Shown here piece after piece: positions 33,178 to 42,277 of a DNA stretch of 64,000 nt. The stretch's first letter is position 1, and each line of letters opens with the position of its first letter. Location of the stretch: contig JAHDHQ010000017.1 of NCBI GenBank assembly GCA_020631235.1, positions 26,172 through 90,171 of the forward strand, read 5' to 3'. The translations under genes were made by a program, and so were the position numbers. The notes below the pieces were generated by a model, which was given only the letters and a program-made list of their open reading frames with translations, made no database searches and was not told the origin of the DNA. The DNA is from Saprospiraceae bacterium. Its GTDB lineage: Bacteria; Bacteroidota; Bacteroidia; Chitinophagales; Saprospiraceae.

Positions 33178-35050
33178 TTTTAATTTGATCAAATATTTCT
33201 AAAACATCTTCCTCAAAAATATCTATTTCCTCTTTGTCTTCTAGTTTTTCTTCCCATTGATTTTTTAAAATATCATCCAATGACCATGGCCGTTTGTCTT
33301 CATACCAAACAAAATCACTTAAATATAAATCAGTATTACTGGCTTGATTTACAGGCACCATATGGGAAGTAGGATTGCTGTGAAACTTGATGTCTTTTAA
33401 TTCTCCTCCTTCGAAAAAAAACTCGATATAACTACATATGGTTTTGTTTGCACCAATGAAAGCACCTTGTTCATCTCTCAACATATAAATGACTTCTGCA
33501 TTTCCCTTAACTTCCATCCATTTAATATTGTTGCTATCTAATTTGGCGTGAATTTGCTTGCCTTTAATTTGGTCATAAAATTTAATACCGAGCTTATTAC
33601 CTATCATGGCATTGGACCTCAAAAACACCTCTTGGATACCTTCTTCATCATTTTTAACGATGATCGTATCAGCCACAAACTGGGTCGTATCAGCCCACAG
33701 AACAGGTGAACCATAAAAACTAATTAGAGAGTCTTTTGTGTTATATTCTAGTGAGTCAGCGACACCTTGCATGCCATGACTATACATACGTACATCGTGA
33801 TAGGCTCTCATTAAATGTAAGCTATCTGAACCATCAAATTTTTCTATTGTCCGTAAAGTATCTCCGGCTAAAAACAGTGTATCACTTGCAGACCGCTCCT
33901 CGATATAAGGTCTACTTGTGCGACTGTAAGCCACATAATTATCATCATTTTCTTGCTCTAAAAAATCACTGTATAGCAAGCGAGCATTTAAAGTATCCTC
34001 AAAAACAACTTGCCCTACAGAAGATCCTTTCTCTGTATTTACATCATAAAAAATCGTGTCTCCTCGAAGCACTATTTCGTCTTTATATAAGACTCCATCA
34101 CCGATGATGTCAATCGTTTTCTTAGCATTATCGAAGTGAATGTATTCTCCATAAACTTCCGAATCTTTATCCATATAATAAGCATTCCCTTCCAGCACGA
34201 TGGTGCTATCTTGATCAAAATATTCGATTCGCTCGGCTTTTGCTAACGTTCCTTCTTTCTCCACCACAGCATCACCCGTTAAAATCATGACTGATCGTTC
34301 TCTATCATATTCTATAAAATTTGACTGACTGTTAAGCGAGTCTCCATAAAATTTGGTGTTTTTTTCGAAATAGGCGTTTCCAGTTTCCGTTTCGTAATAC
34401 CCTGATTCACAGTAGATCTTATTCTCACCTTGTGTGATGTAACTAGGTCCATAAAAATTGGCCCTAGAAATATTAGCATCATAAATCATAGTATCGCATC
34501 GCAAAGTCAAGTTAGAGTCAATCACTACAACTTCACCGAAAAAATGCGCAATATCTTTTTCTAAATCATAATAGCCTGATAAACTGCTCAGTTGGGCACG
34601 CTCACTTTGCATCAATGCTGTATCTTGATAGGATACTTTTTCTTGAGCAATATCATAATATAAGGCATCAGAATAGAGTGATTGACTACCGTTTAATAAA
34701 GCTACATTTCCATACAATTCGGCATAAGATTTTAAACCATCGTAGTGTAGTGAATCCCCAAAAACTTTCAAGGTATCTTGGCGAAGCATGACGATATTAC
34801 CGACTGCATCTAAAATATTTAGTTCCGTTACAGCGCTATCGCAAAACATAAATGTACTGTCGTGAAAGATTTTTACATCACCTTTATAAAATTGTAAATC
34901 TTCTTCGTCTTGCTTTTCGTTTATAAACGTTTCTGAATACAATATTTTAATCTGCGAATAACTGGTATCCTGTTGCTCACCTTGTTGGGCAAAAAGCCAA
35001 CAAGGCATTAGACAAAATAATATATACAGGCTTATTCTCATCGCTAGCAT
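33164..35050 (-). CDS. OstA-like (LptA/LptD N-domain) protein
   Basis: 628 residues with a signal peptide (MRISLYILFCLMPCWLFAQ if the fourth codon, 35041, is the start). The body is a long run of OstA-type beta-jellyroll strands: YKGDVKIFHDSTFMFCDSA, LYGNVALLNGSQSLYSDALYYD in parts, FFGEVVVIDSNLTLRCDTMIYD in parts, DGVLYKDEIVLRGDTIFYD. Family members carry lipopolysaccharide or related lipids across the periplasm. No LptD barrel is attached. It lies 25 bases after the FAD oxidoreductase gene. Confidence 0.85.
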   Translation of the reverse strand: MLAMRISLYILFCLMPCWLFAQQGEQQDTSYSQIKILYSETFINEKQDEEDLQFYKGDVKIFHDSTFMFCDSAVTELNILDAVGNIVMLRQDTLKVFGDSLHYDGLKSYAELYGNVALLNGSQSLYSDALYYDIAQEKVSYQDTALMQSERAQLSSLSGYYDLEKDIAHFFGEVVVIDSNLTLRCDTMIYDANISRANFYGPSYITQGENKIYCESGYYETETGNAYFEKNTKFYGDSLNSQSNFIEYDRERSVMILTGDAVVEKEGTLAKAERIEYFDQDSTIVLEGNAYYMDKDSEVYGEYIHFDNAKKTIDIIGDGVLYKDEIVLRGDTIFYDVNTEKGSSVGQVVFEDTLNARLLYSDFLEQENDDNYVAYSRTSRPYIEERSASDTLFLAGDTLRTIEKFDGSDSLHLMRAYHDVRMYSHGMQGVADSLEYNTKDSLISFYGSPVLWADTTQFVADTIIVKNDEEGIQEVFLRSNAMIGNKLGIKFYDQIKGKQIHAKLDSNNIKWMEVKGNAEVIYMLRDEQGAFIGANKTICSYIEFFFEGGELKDIKFHSNPTSHMVPVNQASNTDLYLSDFVWYEDKRPWSLDDILKNQWEEKLEDKEEIDIFEEDVLEIFDQIKNAPK

Positions 35051-35075
35051 CAGCTAGTAAACGTTTAGATTATAA

Positions 35076-36200
35076 TTACTGTTGTGAAGATACAAGGTCT
35101 GCTAATTCTTTTCCTAGTAAAGAACCGATTGCTACACCCATCCCACCTAAACGCACTCCACAGTAGACCTTAGGCTCTACCTTTTGTACAATTGGAGTTT
35201 TATTCGTACCTCCAGCTAATATGCCGCTCCAAGAATAATCTATCTTGACTTTATGTAAAAGCACATTTTCTTCGAGATATTGCTGAAGCCAATCAGTCAC
35301 CTCTCTGGTATTTCCCAGTTGGTCCGTCGATTCTTGTTCCATGAATAAATGCCTTGCACCGCCGATCAATACTCGATTTTGTATGGATCTAAAATATACA
35401 TAGCCTTGCATTGCATGAAAGGTAGCTTGGAAAGCCAAATTGGGAATAGGCTCCGTCACTAAAACTTGATTTCGATAGGGTTCGACAGGTATATTGGGTA
35501 GTAGTTTAGAGCTAAAAGCATTGGTCGTTATGATTAAGTTTTCGGTTTCACACGGGGGATAATTTTTGAGTTCAATGTCGAGTCCTGTGTTTGTTTCTGT
35601 CCAATTTTTTACCGATACTCCCCACAAAAACCGGATGCCTGCAGTGTAAGCTTTTTGGATCAAGGCATCCATCATTTTACCCGTATGGATAGACCCTTCG
35701 TATTTATTTTGTATGAGTTTAATTCCGTTCTTAAAGCCAAAGGTATTAGGCACCATGCGGAAGCAATTATCTAAATTAGTGGCTTTTAGTATCAGGTCAT
35801 TTACGTACGATAAACGATTTAATATTTGCTGATATGATTGATTTTCTTCGGTAGTAAATAATTCGTATGATCCACAGGCATTATAATCTAGTGTATGATC
35901 TCCGATACTTTCTCTCAGCAATTCGAGTCCTTGGTATCTCTTTTTTATGAGGTCCAATGTCGCCTCTTCTCCAATTTGTTCTATATCTGCGAGCAATTCG
36001 CCCGCGCTTCCAAAACAAGCAAAACCAGCATTTTTAGTACTGGCACCTTGAGGCAAAGTAGATCTTTCTATGATCAGTATTTTTGCATTGGGTGATTGCT
36101 TTTTGATGGCTAAAGCACATTGGATGCCTACAATTCCTGCACCTATAATGCAATAATCATTTTTTTCTAACCATCGTTCTTTTTCCCAGTAACTAAGCAT
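35076..36200 (-). CDS. FAD-dependent oxidoreductase, DAO family
   Basis: 374 residues, cytoplasmic. FAD-binding beta-alpha-beta near residues 16-45 (YCIIGAGIVGIQCALAIKK, then IIERSTLPQGASTKNAGFA in parts). The C-terminal part has VYCGVRLGGMGVAIGSLLG, closing the FAD site as in glycine/D-amino-acid oxidases. Substrate not predictable. A -7 box lies 41 bases upstream. First gene of a minus-strand run with the OstA-like, BatE-like and vWA genes. Confidence 0.9.
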   Translation of the reverse strand: MLSYWEKERWLEKNDYCIIGAGIVGIQCALAIKKQSPNAKILIIERSTLPQGASTKNAGFACFGSAGELLADIEQIGEEATLDLIKKRYQGLELLRESIGDHTLDYNACGSYELFTTEENQSYQQILNRLSYVNDLILKATNLDNCFRMVPNTFGFKNGIKLIQNKYEGSIHTGKMMDALIQKAYTAGIRFLWGVSVKNWTETNTGLDIELKNYPPCETENLIITTNAFSSKLLPNIPVEPYRNQVLVTEPIPNLAFQATFHAMQGYVYFRSIQNRVLIGGARHLFMEQESTDQLGNTREVTDWLQQYLEENVLLHKVKIDYSWSGILAGGTNKTPIVQKVEPKVYCGVRLGGMGVAIGSLLGKELADLVSSQQ

Positions 36201-36216
36201 TATTTAGATGAATTTG

Positions 36217-36224
36217 TACATTTG
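36217..36224 (+). promoter_or_regulatory. -7 box for the DUF4293 gene
   Basis: TACATTTG (TAnnTTTG), 24 bases before the ATG at 36249; no convincing -33 element is seen. It sits between the divergent gene start and the opposing -7 box. Confidence 0.4.
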
Positions 36225-36240
36225 CCAAATAGGTAAAATA

Positions 36241-36248
36241 CAAAACTA
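36241..36248 (-). promoter_or_regulatory. -7 box for the FAD oxidoreductase gene
   Basis: Minus-strand TAGTTTTG (TAnnTTTG), 40 bases before the ATG at 36200. It abuts the start codon of the divergent DUF4293 gene. Confidence 0.4.
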
Positions 36249-36686
36249 ATGATTCAGCGAATTCAAAGTATCTTTCTTTTATTATCCAGTGGAACATTCT
36301 TTTCCCAATTTGGATTACCATTTGCCACCAGTGAATCACCGGGAGGCAATTATCTATCTGATTCTGTGTATAATATCCAGGACCATACGGCTTTGTTAGT
36401 ACTTGCAATATTGGGAGGTGCTGTCGCGGCTGGGGCTATATTTTTATTTAAAAATCGAGCTTTACAGATGCGGCTTAGTTATTTAGTGGTTGTGTTGTGT
36501 GTTATTTTACCGGCAGCGGCGGCTATGTTATTTCTTCAAGCAGGAAATAGTCTAGAAGGAAGTACAGGTATAAACGATGGCTTTGGTTTATATATGCCTA
36601 TTTTAGGGATAGTCTTTGCGATATTAGCTATCCGTTTTATACGCAAAGATGATAACTTGGTTCGATCAATGGACAGACTTAGGTAA
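36249..36686 (+). CDS. DUF4293 four-helix membrane protein
   Basis: 145 residues starting MIQRIQSIFLLLSS, the hallmark of the Bacteroidota DUF4293 family. Four membrane segments at about 5-20, 48-66, 78-98 and 115-130, ending in a charged tail (IRKDDNLVRSMDRLR). Function of the family is not known. Its stop is immediately adjacent to the stop of the convergent peroxidase gene. Confidence 0.88.
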   Translation: MIQRIQSIFLLLSSGTFFSQFGLPFATSESPGGNYLSDSVYNIQDHTALLVLAILGGAVAAGAIFLFKNRALQMRLSYLVVVLCVILPAAAAMLFLQAGNSLEGSTGINDGFGLYMPILGIVFAILAIRFIRKDDNLVRSMDRLR

Positions 36687-38018
36687 TCACTCACAATCCA
36701 AATCTAACTTGGATATTGGGTCGTTATTCGGAAAGCACATTCCGCTTGGTAAAGCATTGGGTACATAACGCTCTAGATTATCATCATACAAGCCATTCAA
36801 AATAAAATCAGTCAATTGGTCGACTTCTTCGATAGTCAGTAACAACTGAGTAAAATGTTCTGATAATTGTGCGTCTGGAACCTCGGCGTTTTGTTTGACT
36901 CCGCGATTTTTATAGAAAATCACATCACGCACAGATTCAAAAGATCCACCGTGTCCATAAAAGCGCGTATCGGCTAGATTATAGAGTTGCGGCACTTTAA
37001 ATTTGTAGTCATCTTGTGGGTTTTGCGTAAATCCACCTCTTCCTTTTTTTGTGTTTTCATCCATGCCATGCATAAATACATTAGAGCCACTCATATCGTC
37101 CATTCCGAGTGCATGAAATTCCATCGAGTTAAGCGCAGGGCCATTATGGCAGGTGTAGCAATTTCCTTTCCCGAAAAATATCAGTGCACCATTTTTCTGT
37201 GCTTCAGTTAGAGCCCCCAAATCACCTCTCAACCAATGCTGGAATGGTGCTCCAGAAGCAACAACTGTGCGTTCGTACGCAGCTATAGCTAATCCTATGG
37301 TTTGTGTAGTATATCTTTCTTCGAATGGAACATCTTGAAAAGCCACATCGAACATGGGGATATAATCTTGATAATTTAGAAGCATATCTTTTTCTACACC
37401 TAATCGGTGCACATCCAATCCGGCTATGGCTTGTGTTTCAGTACCTTCGAAGCCTAGATGGTTTACTGCTTTAGGCGTTCCATATGCCCAAGCATCTTGA
37501 GTGTTTTCGTTGACCCCAGTAGCTCCAAACTGACCATTCCATAACAGATTGGTTTGATAGGCTACATTTAAAATAGTGGGCGTTCTGATGGGTTGTACAT
37601 CTAGACTATCTTCTTCGTAGTAAAGCCAATTAGATTTTCGTTCTTCACCAGCCAAACCAAAACCAATACCTCCATCTCCTATTCCTTGCTTGTTCCCTGA
37701 AGAAAAACCTGCTTTTGCATGATGGCAAGACGCGCAAGAATAGGTATACATACCTTCTTCCATTTTTGCATGCATAGCTAATGCAGACTCATGAAAAAGA
37801 AATTTGCCTAAAGCAACTTTTGAAGCATTTAATGGGTTTAATGGATCTTGCGGAATGGAATCCAACTCGTGAGAGTAAGGTAAAAGTAAGGCATCCTTAT
37901 TTTGCCCAGTATTGCTTTCGATAGCATGCATTAGATCATAATCCAAAGAATCATAATCTTCGCATCCAATTAAAAACAATAGTGATATTGCTATAAATAA
38001 AGTACTTAGCCATTGCAT
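36687..38018 (-). CDS. Di-haem cytochrome c peroxidase lipoprotein
   Basis: 443 residues. Lipoprotein signal MQWLSTLFIAISLLFLIGC. Two c-type haem motifs: CASCH near residue 97 and CYTCH near 288, with the family segments FLFHESALA, RTPTILNVAYQ and FKVPQLYNLADTRFYGHGGSF. Reduces hydrogen peroxide with electrons from cytochrome c in the periplasm; MauG-like oxidations are an alternative. A -7 box precedes it. Confidence 0.93.
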   Translation of the reverse strand: MQWLSTLFIAISLLFLIGCEDYDSLDYDLMHAIESNTGQNKDALLLPYSHELDSIPQDPLNPLNASKVALGKFLFHESALAMHAKMEEGMYTYSCASCHHAKAGFSSGNKQGIGDGGIGFGLAGEERKSNWLYYEEDSLDVQPIRTPTILNVAYQTNLLWNGQFGATGVNENTQDAWAYGTPKAVNHLGFEGTETQAIAGLDVHRLGVEKDMLLNYQDYIPMFDVAFQDVPFEERYTTQTIGLAIAAYERTVVASGAPFQHWLRGDLGALTEAQKNGALIFFGKGNCYTCHNGPALNSMEFHALGMDDMSGSNVFMHGMDENTKKGRGGFTQNPQDDYKFKVPQLYNLADTRFYGHGGSFESVRDVIFYKNRGVKQNAEVPDAQLSEHFTQLLLTIEEVDQLTDFILNGLYDDNLERYVPNALPSGMCFPNNDPISKLDLDCE

Positions 38019-38044
38019 AATAAGGTGATTAAAGTAGCTAATGG

Positions 38045-38052
38045 CAAATATA
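38045..38052 (-). promoter_or_regulatory. -7 box of the cytochrome c peroxidase gene
   Basis: Minus-strand TATATTTG (TAnnTTTG), 26 bases before the ATG at 38018. Confidence 0.5.
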
Positions 38053-38098
38053 CATATTAAAAATTAATTACATATGTTTTGTGCTTATTTATAGTTGA

Positions 38099-39346
38099 TT
38101 AAGCGGTTTTTAGTTCGATTACAGTAATTTCGGGCCACATACCTACTCTACCAGGAAAGGCTAAAAACCCAAAGCCTCTATTTACGTATAAATACTGTCC
38201 TTGGTCTTCATAAAGGCCCATCCAATGTTTGTATCTCATTTGGGCTGGGCTCCATTTAAAACCAGGCATATTTATTCCAAACTGCATACCATGTGTATGG
38301 CCACTTAGGGTGAGGTTGATGTTCTTTTGATGTGGAATGACTTTTTCTGCCCAATGAGTTGGGTCATGAGACATAAGTACTGTGAAGTCTTGATTTTCAA
38401 CTTTGGTGAGGGCTTTATCCAAGTCCCCTTTTTTTGGAAACCAACGTCCTGCACCCCAATTTTCTACCCCTGTAATTTGAATTTGTTGATCTTCTCTTGC
38501 GATAACTGTACTGTCATTTTTCAGCAATGTAAATCCCATATCCACATACTTTGCTTCGAAATCTTGCCAATATGCTGGATGTTCTTCATCAGGTAAATCA
38601 TACAGACCATAATAATCATGATTTCCCAGAACAGCATATTTGCCTTCTTTAGCTTTTAGTTTAGCAAATATTTCTTTGTATGGATCGACTTCATCTTTTT
38701 TAGAATTGACAAGATCACCTGTAAACATAATCACATCAGGATTTTGTTCGTTTATCATTTCTACTCCCCTAGTTACTTCTGTGGGATTATCTAAACTACC
38801 TGCGTGAATATCCGAAATTTGGACAATTTTAAAGCCATCAAATTTCTTCGGTAGATCTTTAAAGCTTAAGCTGACATTACTGACTTTGTAATTGTATTTA
38901 CCTTTAGTTATCCCGTAAATTAATGTGCCAAAAGGTATAGCTGCAATCGCCGCGCTTGTCCATGTAATAAATTTTCTTCTACTCGGGATATATTGATCAG
39001 GACGAGCTTCAGGCTCAAGATTTATGCTGGAAAAATAATTATAAATACCGCTAATCAACCTACCCACATCATGAAGTAATGTTAAACTACCAAAAAACAA
39101 CAGAGTGACAAAAGCTGTGATAACTACTCCGATATTAAAATTGACTTGCGTGCTACTAAACATATTTCTGTTTACAGCAGCCATATATACATTGTATAGG
39201 GAATAAAAAACTAGCGCGCTTACTGCAATATAAGCGGCAATAAACACCCATTTATAGGGTCCTGGTTTAACCAATGAGTTTAAAGCAAAAAAGCTGTATA
39301 TCTGGAAAACAAGAACAGTGGTGATTACAAAATAAAACTGACTCAT
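38099..39346 (-). CDS. Membrane-bound metallophosphoesterase
   Basis: 415 residues. Four N-terminal membrane helices (about 3-22, 33-52, 72-98, 130-150), then a calcineurin-like phosphoesterase domain with all metal motifs: QISDIHAGS (DxH), FTGDLVNSKKD (GD), VLGNHDYYG (GNHD), SHDPTHW and LSGHTHGMQFG (GHTH). Resembles the YaeI/YkuE group, which includes enzymes acting on lipid or UDP-sugar phosphates. The catalytic domain probably faces the periplasm; substrate unknown. Confidence 0.92.
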   Translation of the reverse strand: MSQFYFVITTVLVFQIYSFFALNSLVKPGPYKWVFIAAYIAVSALVFYSLYNVYMAAVNRNMFSSTQVNFNIGVVITAFVTLLFFGSLTLLHDVGRLISGIYNYFSSINLEPEARPDQYIPSRRKFITWTSAAIAAIPFGTLIYGITKGKYNYKVSNVSLSFKDLPKKFDGFKIVQISDIHAGSLDNPTEVTRGVEMINEQNPDVIMFTGDLVNSKKDEVDPYKEIFAKLKAKEGKYAVLGNHDYYGLYDLPDEEHPAYWQDFEAKYVDMGFTLLKNDSTVIAREDQQIQITGVENWGAGRWFPKKGDLDKALTKVENQDFTVLMSHDPTHWAEKVIPHQKNINLTLSGHTHGMQFGINMPGFKWSPAQMRYKHWMGLYEDQGQYLYVNRGFGFLAFPGRVGMWPEITVIELKTA

Positions 39347-39370
39347 CTAGAAATTTTCTCTTTAAAGGTG

Positions 39371-39378
39371 CAAAAGTA
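39371..39378 (-). promoter_or_regulatory. -7 box of the phosphoesterase gene
   Basis: Minus-strand TACTTTTG (TAnnTTTG), 24 bases before the ATG at 39346. Confidence 0.45.
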
Positions 39379-39456
39379 CCTTTTAAACATCGTAAGCACC
39401 AGAATGTTACCTTTCAGCTCAGAAAATTATATAAATATCTTCATAACATCGACACA

Positions 39457-41925
39457 TTACTGTTTGATGATCTTTTGTGTGAGGGTTTGTTTACCTGATT
39501 GCCATTGAATCAAGTAAACGCCTTTTTCATAATTTTGTCCAAGAGTGATTATTTGCTCTTCTGTATTTTCCGGTAAGAATGACTCCATTAATTGACCAGC
39601 CAAATTGTATACTTTAATAGTAGCATTTTCGTCAACTTCACCTATTGTAAGATCAGTAGTCTGACTAAATGGATTGGGGCTAACACTCAAAAAAGCATCC
39701 TTTTCATTTGTACTCTTTTTGAAATGCAAGTCAAGGCTATATTCATTTAAATCTGTATCGTATAACTCGTTGCTAAATGCAGTCGACAAACTAAGCAAAT
39801 CAGATAAAAGTCCTGATGTATGGGGTATTATGCTGAGGACTAAAATGGCTTCTTTTTTGTTCAATGTTGCGTCTTCTTCTTTTATGAAAGAAAGGCTTAA
39901 TGAACGATCTTGGATAAAACCACTCCCTTCGACTCCTTCGGTCATCTCCCAAGATTGGATGCTCCCATTTATTTCGAATTTTGCCTGCAGTCCTATAAAG
40001 TCTATATCTTCCTTGACGTAGACTGGGATTTGTACCTCTTTATGCTTATCAAGCCATACATCATTGAGGTTAAGCGTGGTCATTGATCTAGTGTCACTGC
40101 TTCCATTCAATGGATTAGTGATAGCACTATCATTTACATCACCCATTTTGTAGGCTGTAATGGTTTCTTCAATGTTTCGATCAAGATAAAAGATGTAATT
40201 ATTCATAGCGTTTTCTAAAATCATTGAGGTCGAATCTGGGCAAGTAAAAAGCCAATTGTCTGAATGCTCAAACTGATTATCTATTCCCAAAATAAGACGC
40301 CTAATAGCTAGTAGATCGCTAGCGCTGATAAGTTGATCTTGGTTTACATCTGCTTGTAGTAAAGCTGTTTCGTTTAAGTCTTGAAGACCTAAAATATGTT
40401 GTTGTATTTTGACTATATCCAATGTCGAGACACCATTGAGCCATAAACTATCGCTTATAAAATGTATATCATAATCAAAATGGTCATGACTGGCAAATGA
40501 CATTAATCCTTCTTCGTTTGATTCAAGCATAAGCGGAAAATCAGGCAGCATGCATTGAACATTAGCAAAACTGTTTTCTATAGGTTCACCAGTCGCTGCT
40601 TGCACTTTAAATGTGACTTCACTAAATCCTGGATCACCTACACAATGACACCCTCCATCTCCATTAATAGTGAGCTCAACAGAACAACGATCAGTATTAT
40701 CAAATTCATCCCAAACATAAATGTCTAAAGCTAGTGTGCCACCTGCATCAAACACATCACAAATTATATTGCAATCCATGTTGAGTACTGTAGATCTAGT
40801 TTCTTCATTATAGTTATTATTGCTATTTATGGGTTCGTCTTCTTTAGAAAAACTAAATCTCAACCTTTCATATTCAGTGCAATTATCAAAAGAATTCAAT
40901 TCAAACTCATTTGCCCAAATCTCAAGAGTATTTGAAAAGTTTGGCGTGGTAGTAATACTTTCCAAACAATACGGTGTTGGAGCTTTCTTGTCTTCAACCG
41001 TAAAGTAACTGGTGTACGAAGTGATATTGTTGCATCCATCATTCGCCTTCCAAACTACTCTATGCTGATATTTAGAACCTTCTACTATTTCTGGAATCAG
41101 GATATTTAGGGGCTCACCAGAGAGTGTTGAAGGCACAAATAGCTCATTAATAGGTGTTCCGAAATTAGGGTCAAAAGGATTTACATAACTACTAAACTGG
41201 TAATCAATCGTCCAGTCTCCCCATAGATCTACAAATACCTCCCAGGTAATTTCATTAGATGCACATGGCCCTAAAGTGTCATATCCTATAGCCGTTAAAA
41301 TAAGGTCAGAATAAAGGCACTCTGCATCTACTTCATAACACGAATCCTGGCTAACAAGCTCTGGGTCTAGATCATCAAGAATGTATATTTGCTGCACATC
41401 TGAATATTCTTCTCCAGTACACCAGTTGACGATGGTATGTGTTCTTTGGATCAAGGCACAATGGGAACCAGCATCAGGAATAGTGTCGACTGTAGTATTT
41501 AATCCAACAAACTCACAAATACTGGTTTTATAAAAAACAGGATCATCATAATCATCACTCCAGCAATTTAGTGTTACATCATCGGGCCATTGGATAGTGG
41601 ACCCATCAAAAGGCGTTTCTACTTCTAATAAAATATACTGGATACATTCATCCCCAGTTTCTTCCATAAACCAACGACGCTCGACAGTACCATAATTACA
41701 TAACTCTACAAAATCATCCTGGTAAATATCCTCAAAGAAAATTTCACCATTGATTCCTTCCCAATCCCATGTTGCTTCTTCTAGGACATCAAAATCATCC
41801 AAGGAAACTTCGCATGAGACAATTTTGTCAGGAGGACAGTCAATGCCAGCCTGGAGTTCAGTCAATGGATAAATAAAAAGACAGGTATAGACTAACACCT
41901 GGGTAAGTTGTGGAAATATGTTCAT
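39457..41925 (-). CDS. Secreted surface protein with dockerin-like repeats and type A sorting tail
   Basis: 822 residues with a signal peptide (ending ELQAG). The N-terminal half has Cys-rich HYR/Ig-like modules (CPPDKIVSCEVSLDDFD; WPDDVTLNCWSDDYDDP; IVNWCTGEEYSDVQQIYILDD). Residues about 500-560 contain a dockerin type I-like pair: STLDIVKIQQHILGL and ADVNQDQLISASDLLAIRRLILG, with the Ca-binding DxNxDxxIxxxD. A cohesin-like or CBM-like beta domain follows, and the end is a type A sorting domain (VSPNPFSQTTDLTI, IKVYNLAGQLM, GVYLIQW). Surface display through type IX secretion inferred. Confidence 0.87.
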   Translation of the reverse strand: MNIFPQLTQVLVYTCLFIYPLTELQAGIDCPPDKIVSCEVSLDDFDVLEEATWDWEGINGEIFFEDIYQDDFVELCNYGTVERRWFMEETGDECIQYILLEVETPFDGSTIQWPDDVTLNCWSDDYDDPVFYKTSICEFVGLNTTVDTIPDAGSHCALIQRTHTIVNWCTGEEYSDVQQIYILDDLDPELVSQDSCYEVDAECLYSDLILTAIGYDTLGPCASNEITWEVFVDLWGDWTIDYQFSSYVNPFDPNFGTPINELFVPSTLSGEPLNILIPEIVEGSKYQHRVVWKANDGCNNITSYTSYFTVEDKKAPTPYCLESITTTPNFSNTLEIWANEFELNSFDNCTEYERLRFSFSKEDEPINSNNNYNEETRSTVLNMDCNIICDVFDAGGTLALDIYVWDEFDNTDRCSVELTINGDGGCHCVGDPGFSEVTFKVQAATGEPIENSFANVQCMLPDFPLMLESNEEGLMSFASHDHFDYDIHFISDSLWLNGVSTLDIVKIQQHILGLQDLNETALLQADVNQDQLISASDLLAIRRLILGIDNQFEHSDNWLFTCPDSTSMILENAMNNYIFYLDRNIEETITAYKMGDVNDSAITNPLNGSSDTRSMTTLNLNDVWLDKHKEVQIPVYVKEDIDFIGLQAKFEINGSIQSWEMTEGVEGSGFIQDRSLSLSFIKEEDATLNKKEAILVLSIIPHTSGLLSDLLSLSTAFSNELYDTDLNEYSLDLHFKKSTNEKDAFLSVSPNPFSQTTDLTIGEVDENATIKVYNLAGQLMESFLPENTEEQIITLGQNYEKGVYLIQWQSGKQTLTQKIIKQ

Positions 41926-42039
41926 GTCTAAGGTCGGTTATGTACTTTAAAGCTACAAAATTGATCATAAAAATCAATATATGTTAAAGTTATAACGCGA
42001 ATATTGTCAGGAACGCTGCAGTCCTTGGATAATAATCCT

Positions 42040-42100
42040 TAGTATCTAGTATCTAGTATCTAGTATCTAGTATCTAGTATCTAGTATCTAGTATCTAGTA
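42040..42100. repeat. Heptamer tandem repeat (TAGTATC)n
   Basis: Eight perfect head-to-tail copies of TAGTATC from 42040 to 42095 and a five-base partial copy to 42100. It lies 115 bases upstream of the start of the minus-strand surface-protein gene at 41925. A different heptamer repeat precedes the surface-protein gene at the right end of the window. Confidence 0.95.
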
Positions 42101-42104
42101 ATCT

Positions 42105-42277
42105 CTGAATTTATGTGCGATTTATCTAATTCTCTTTAAAGTGATGATTTTACAAACTCCATACGCTTCGCATCGATCACGACGAACTTGCAGTTGTCGA
42201 AGATTCGCTGAATTTATGTGCGATTTATCTAATACTCTTTAAAGTGATGATTTTACAAACTCCATACGCTTCGCATC
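42105..42277. repeat. 70-base direct repeat duplicating the tail of the M43 gene
   Basis: 42105-42174 and 42208-42277 are identical over 70 bases except one position (T versus A in CTAATTCTC/CTAATACTC). The right copy covers the last 13 codons and stop of the M43 gene and its 3' flank. The left copy therefore carries an orphan coding tail (DAKRMEFVKSSL, stop), preceded in frame by RIFDNCKFVVI encoded in the 33-base spacer. Confidence 0.93.

Noticed and set aside
42040..42100. CRISPR array
   Set aside because: Seven-base units without spacers; a simple tandem repeat.
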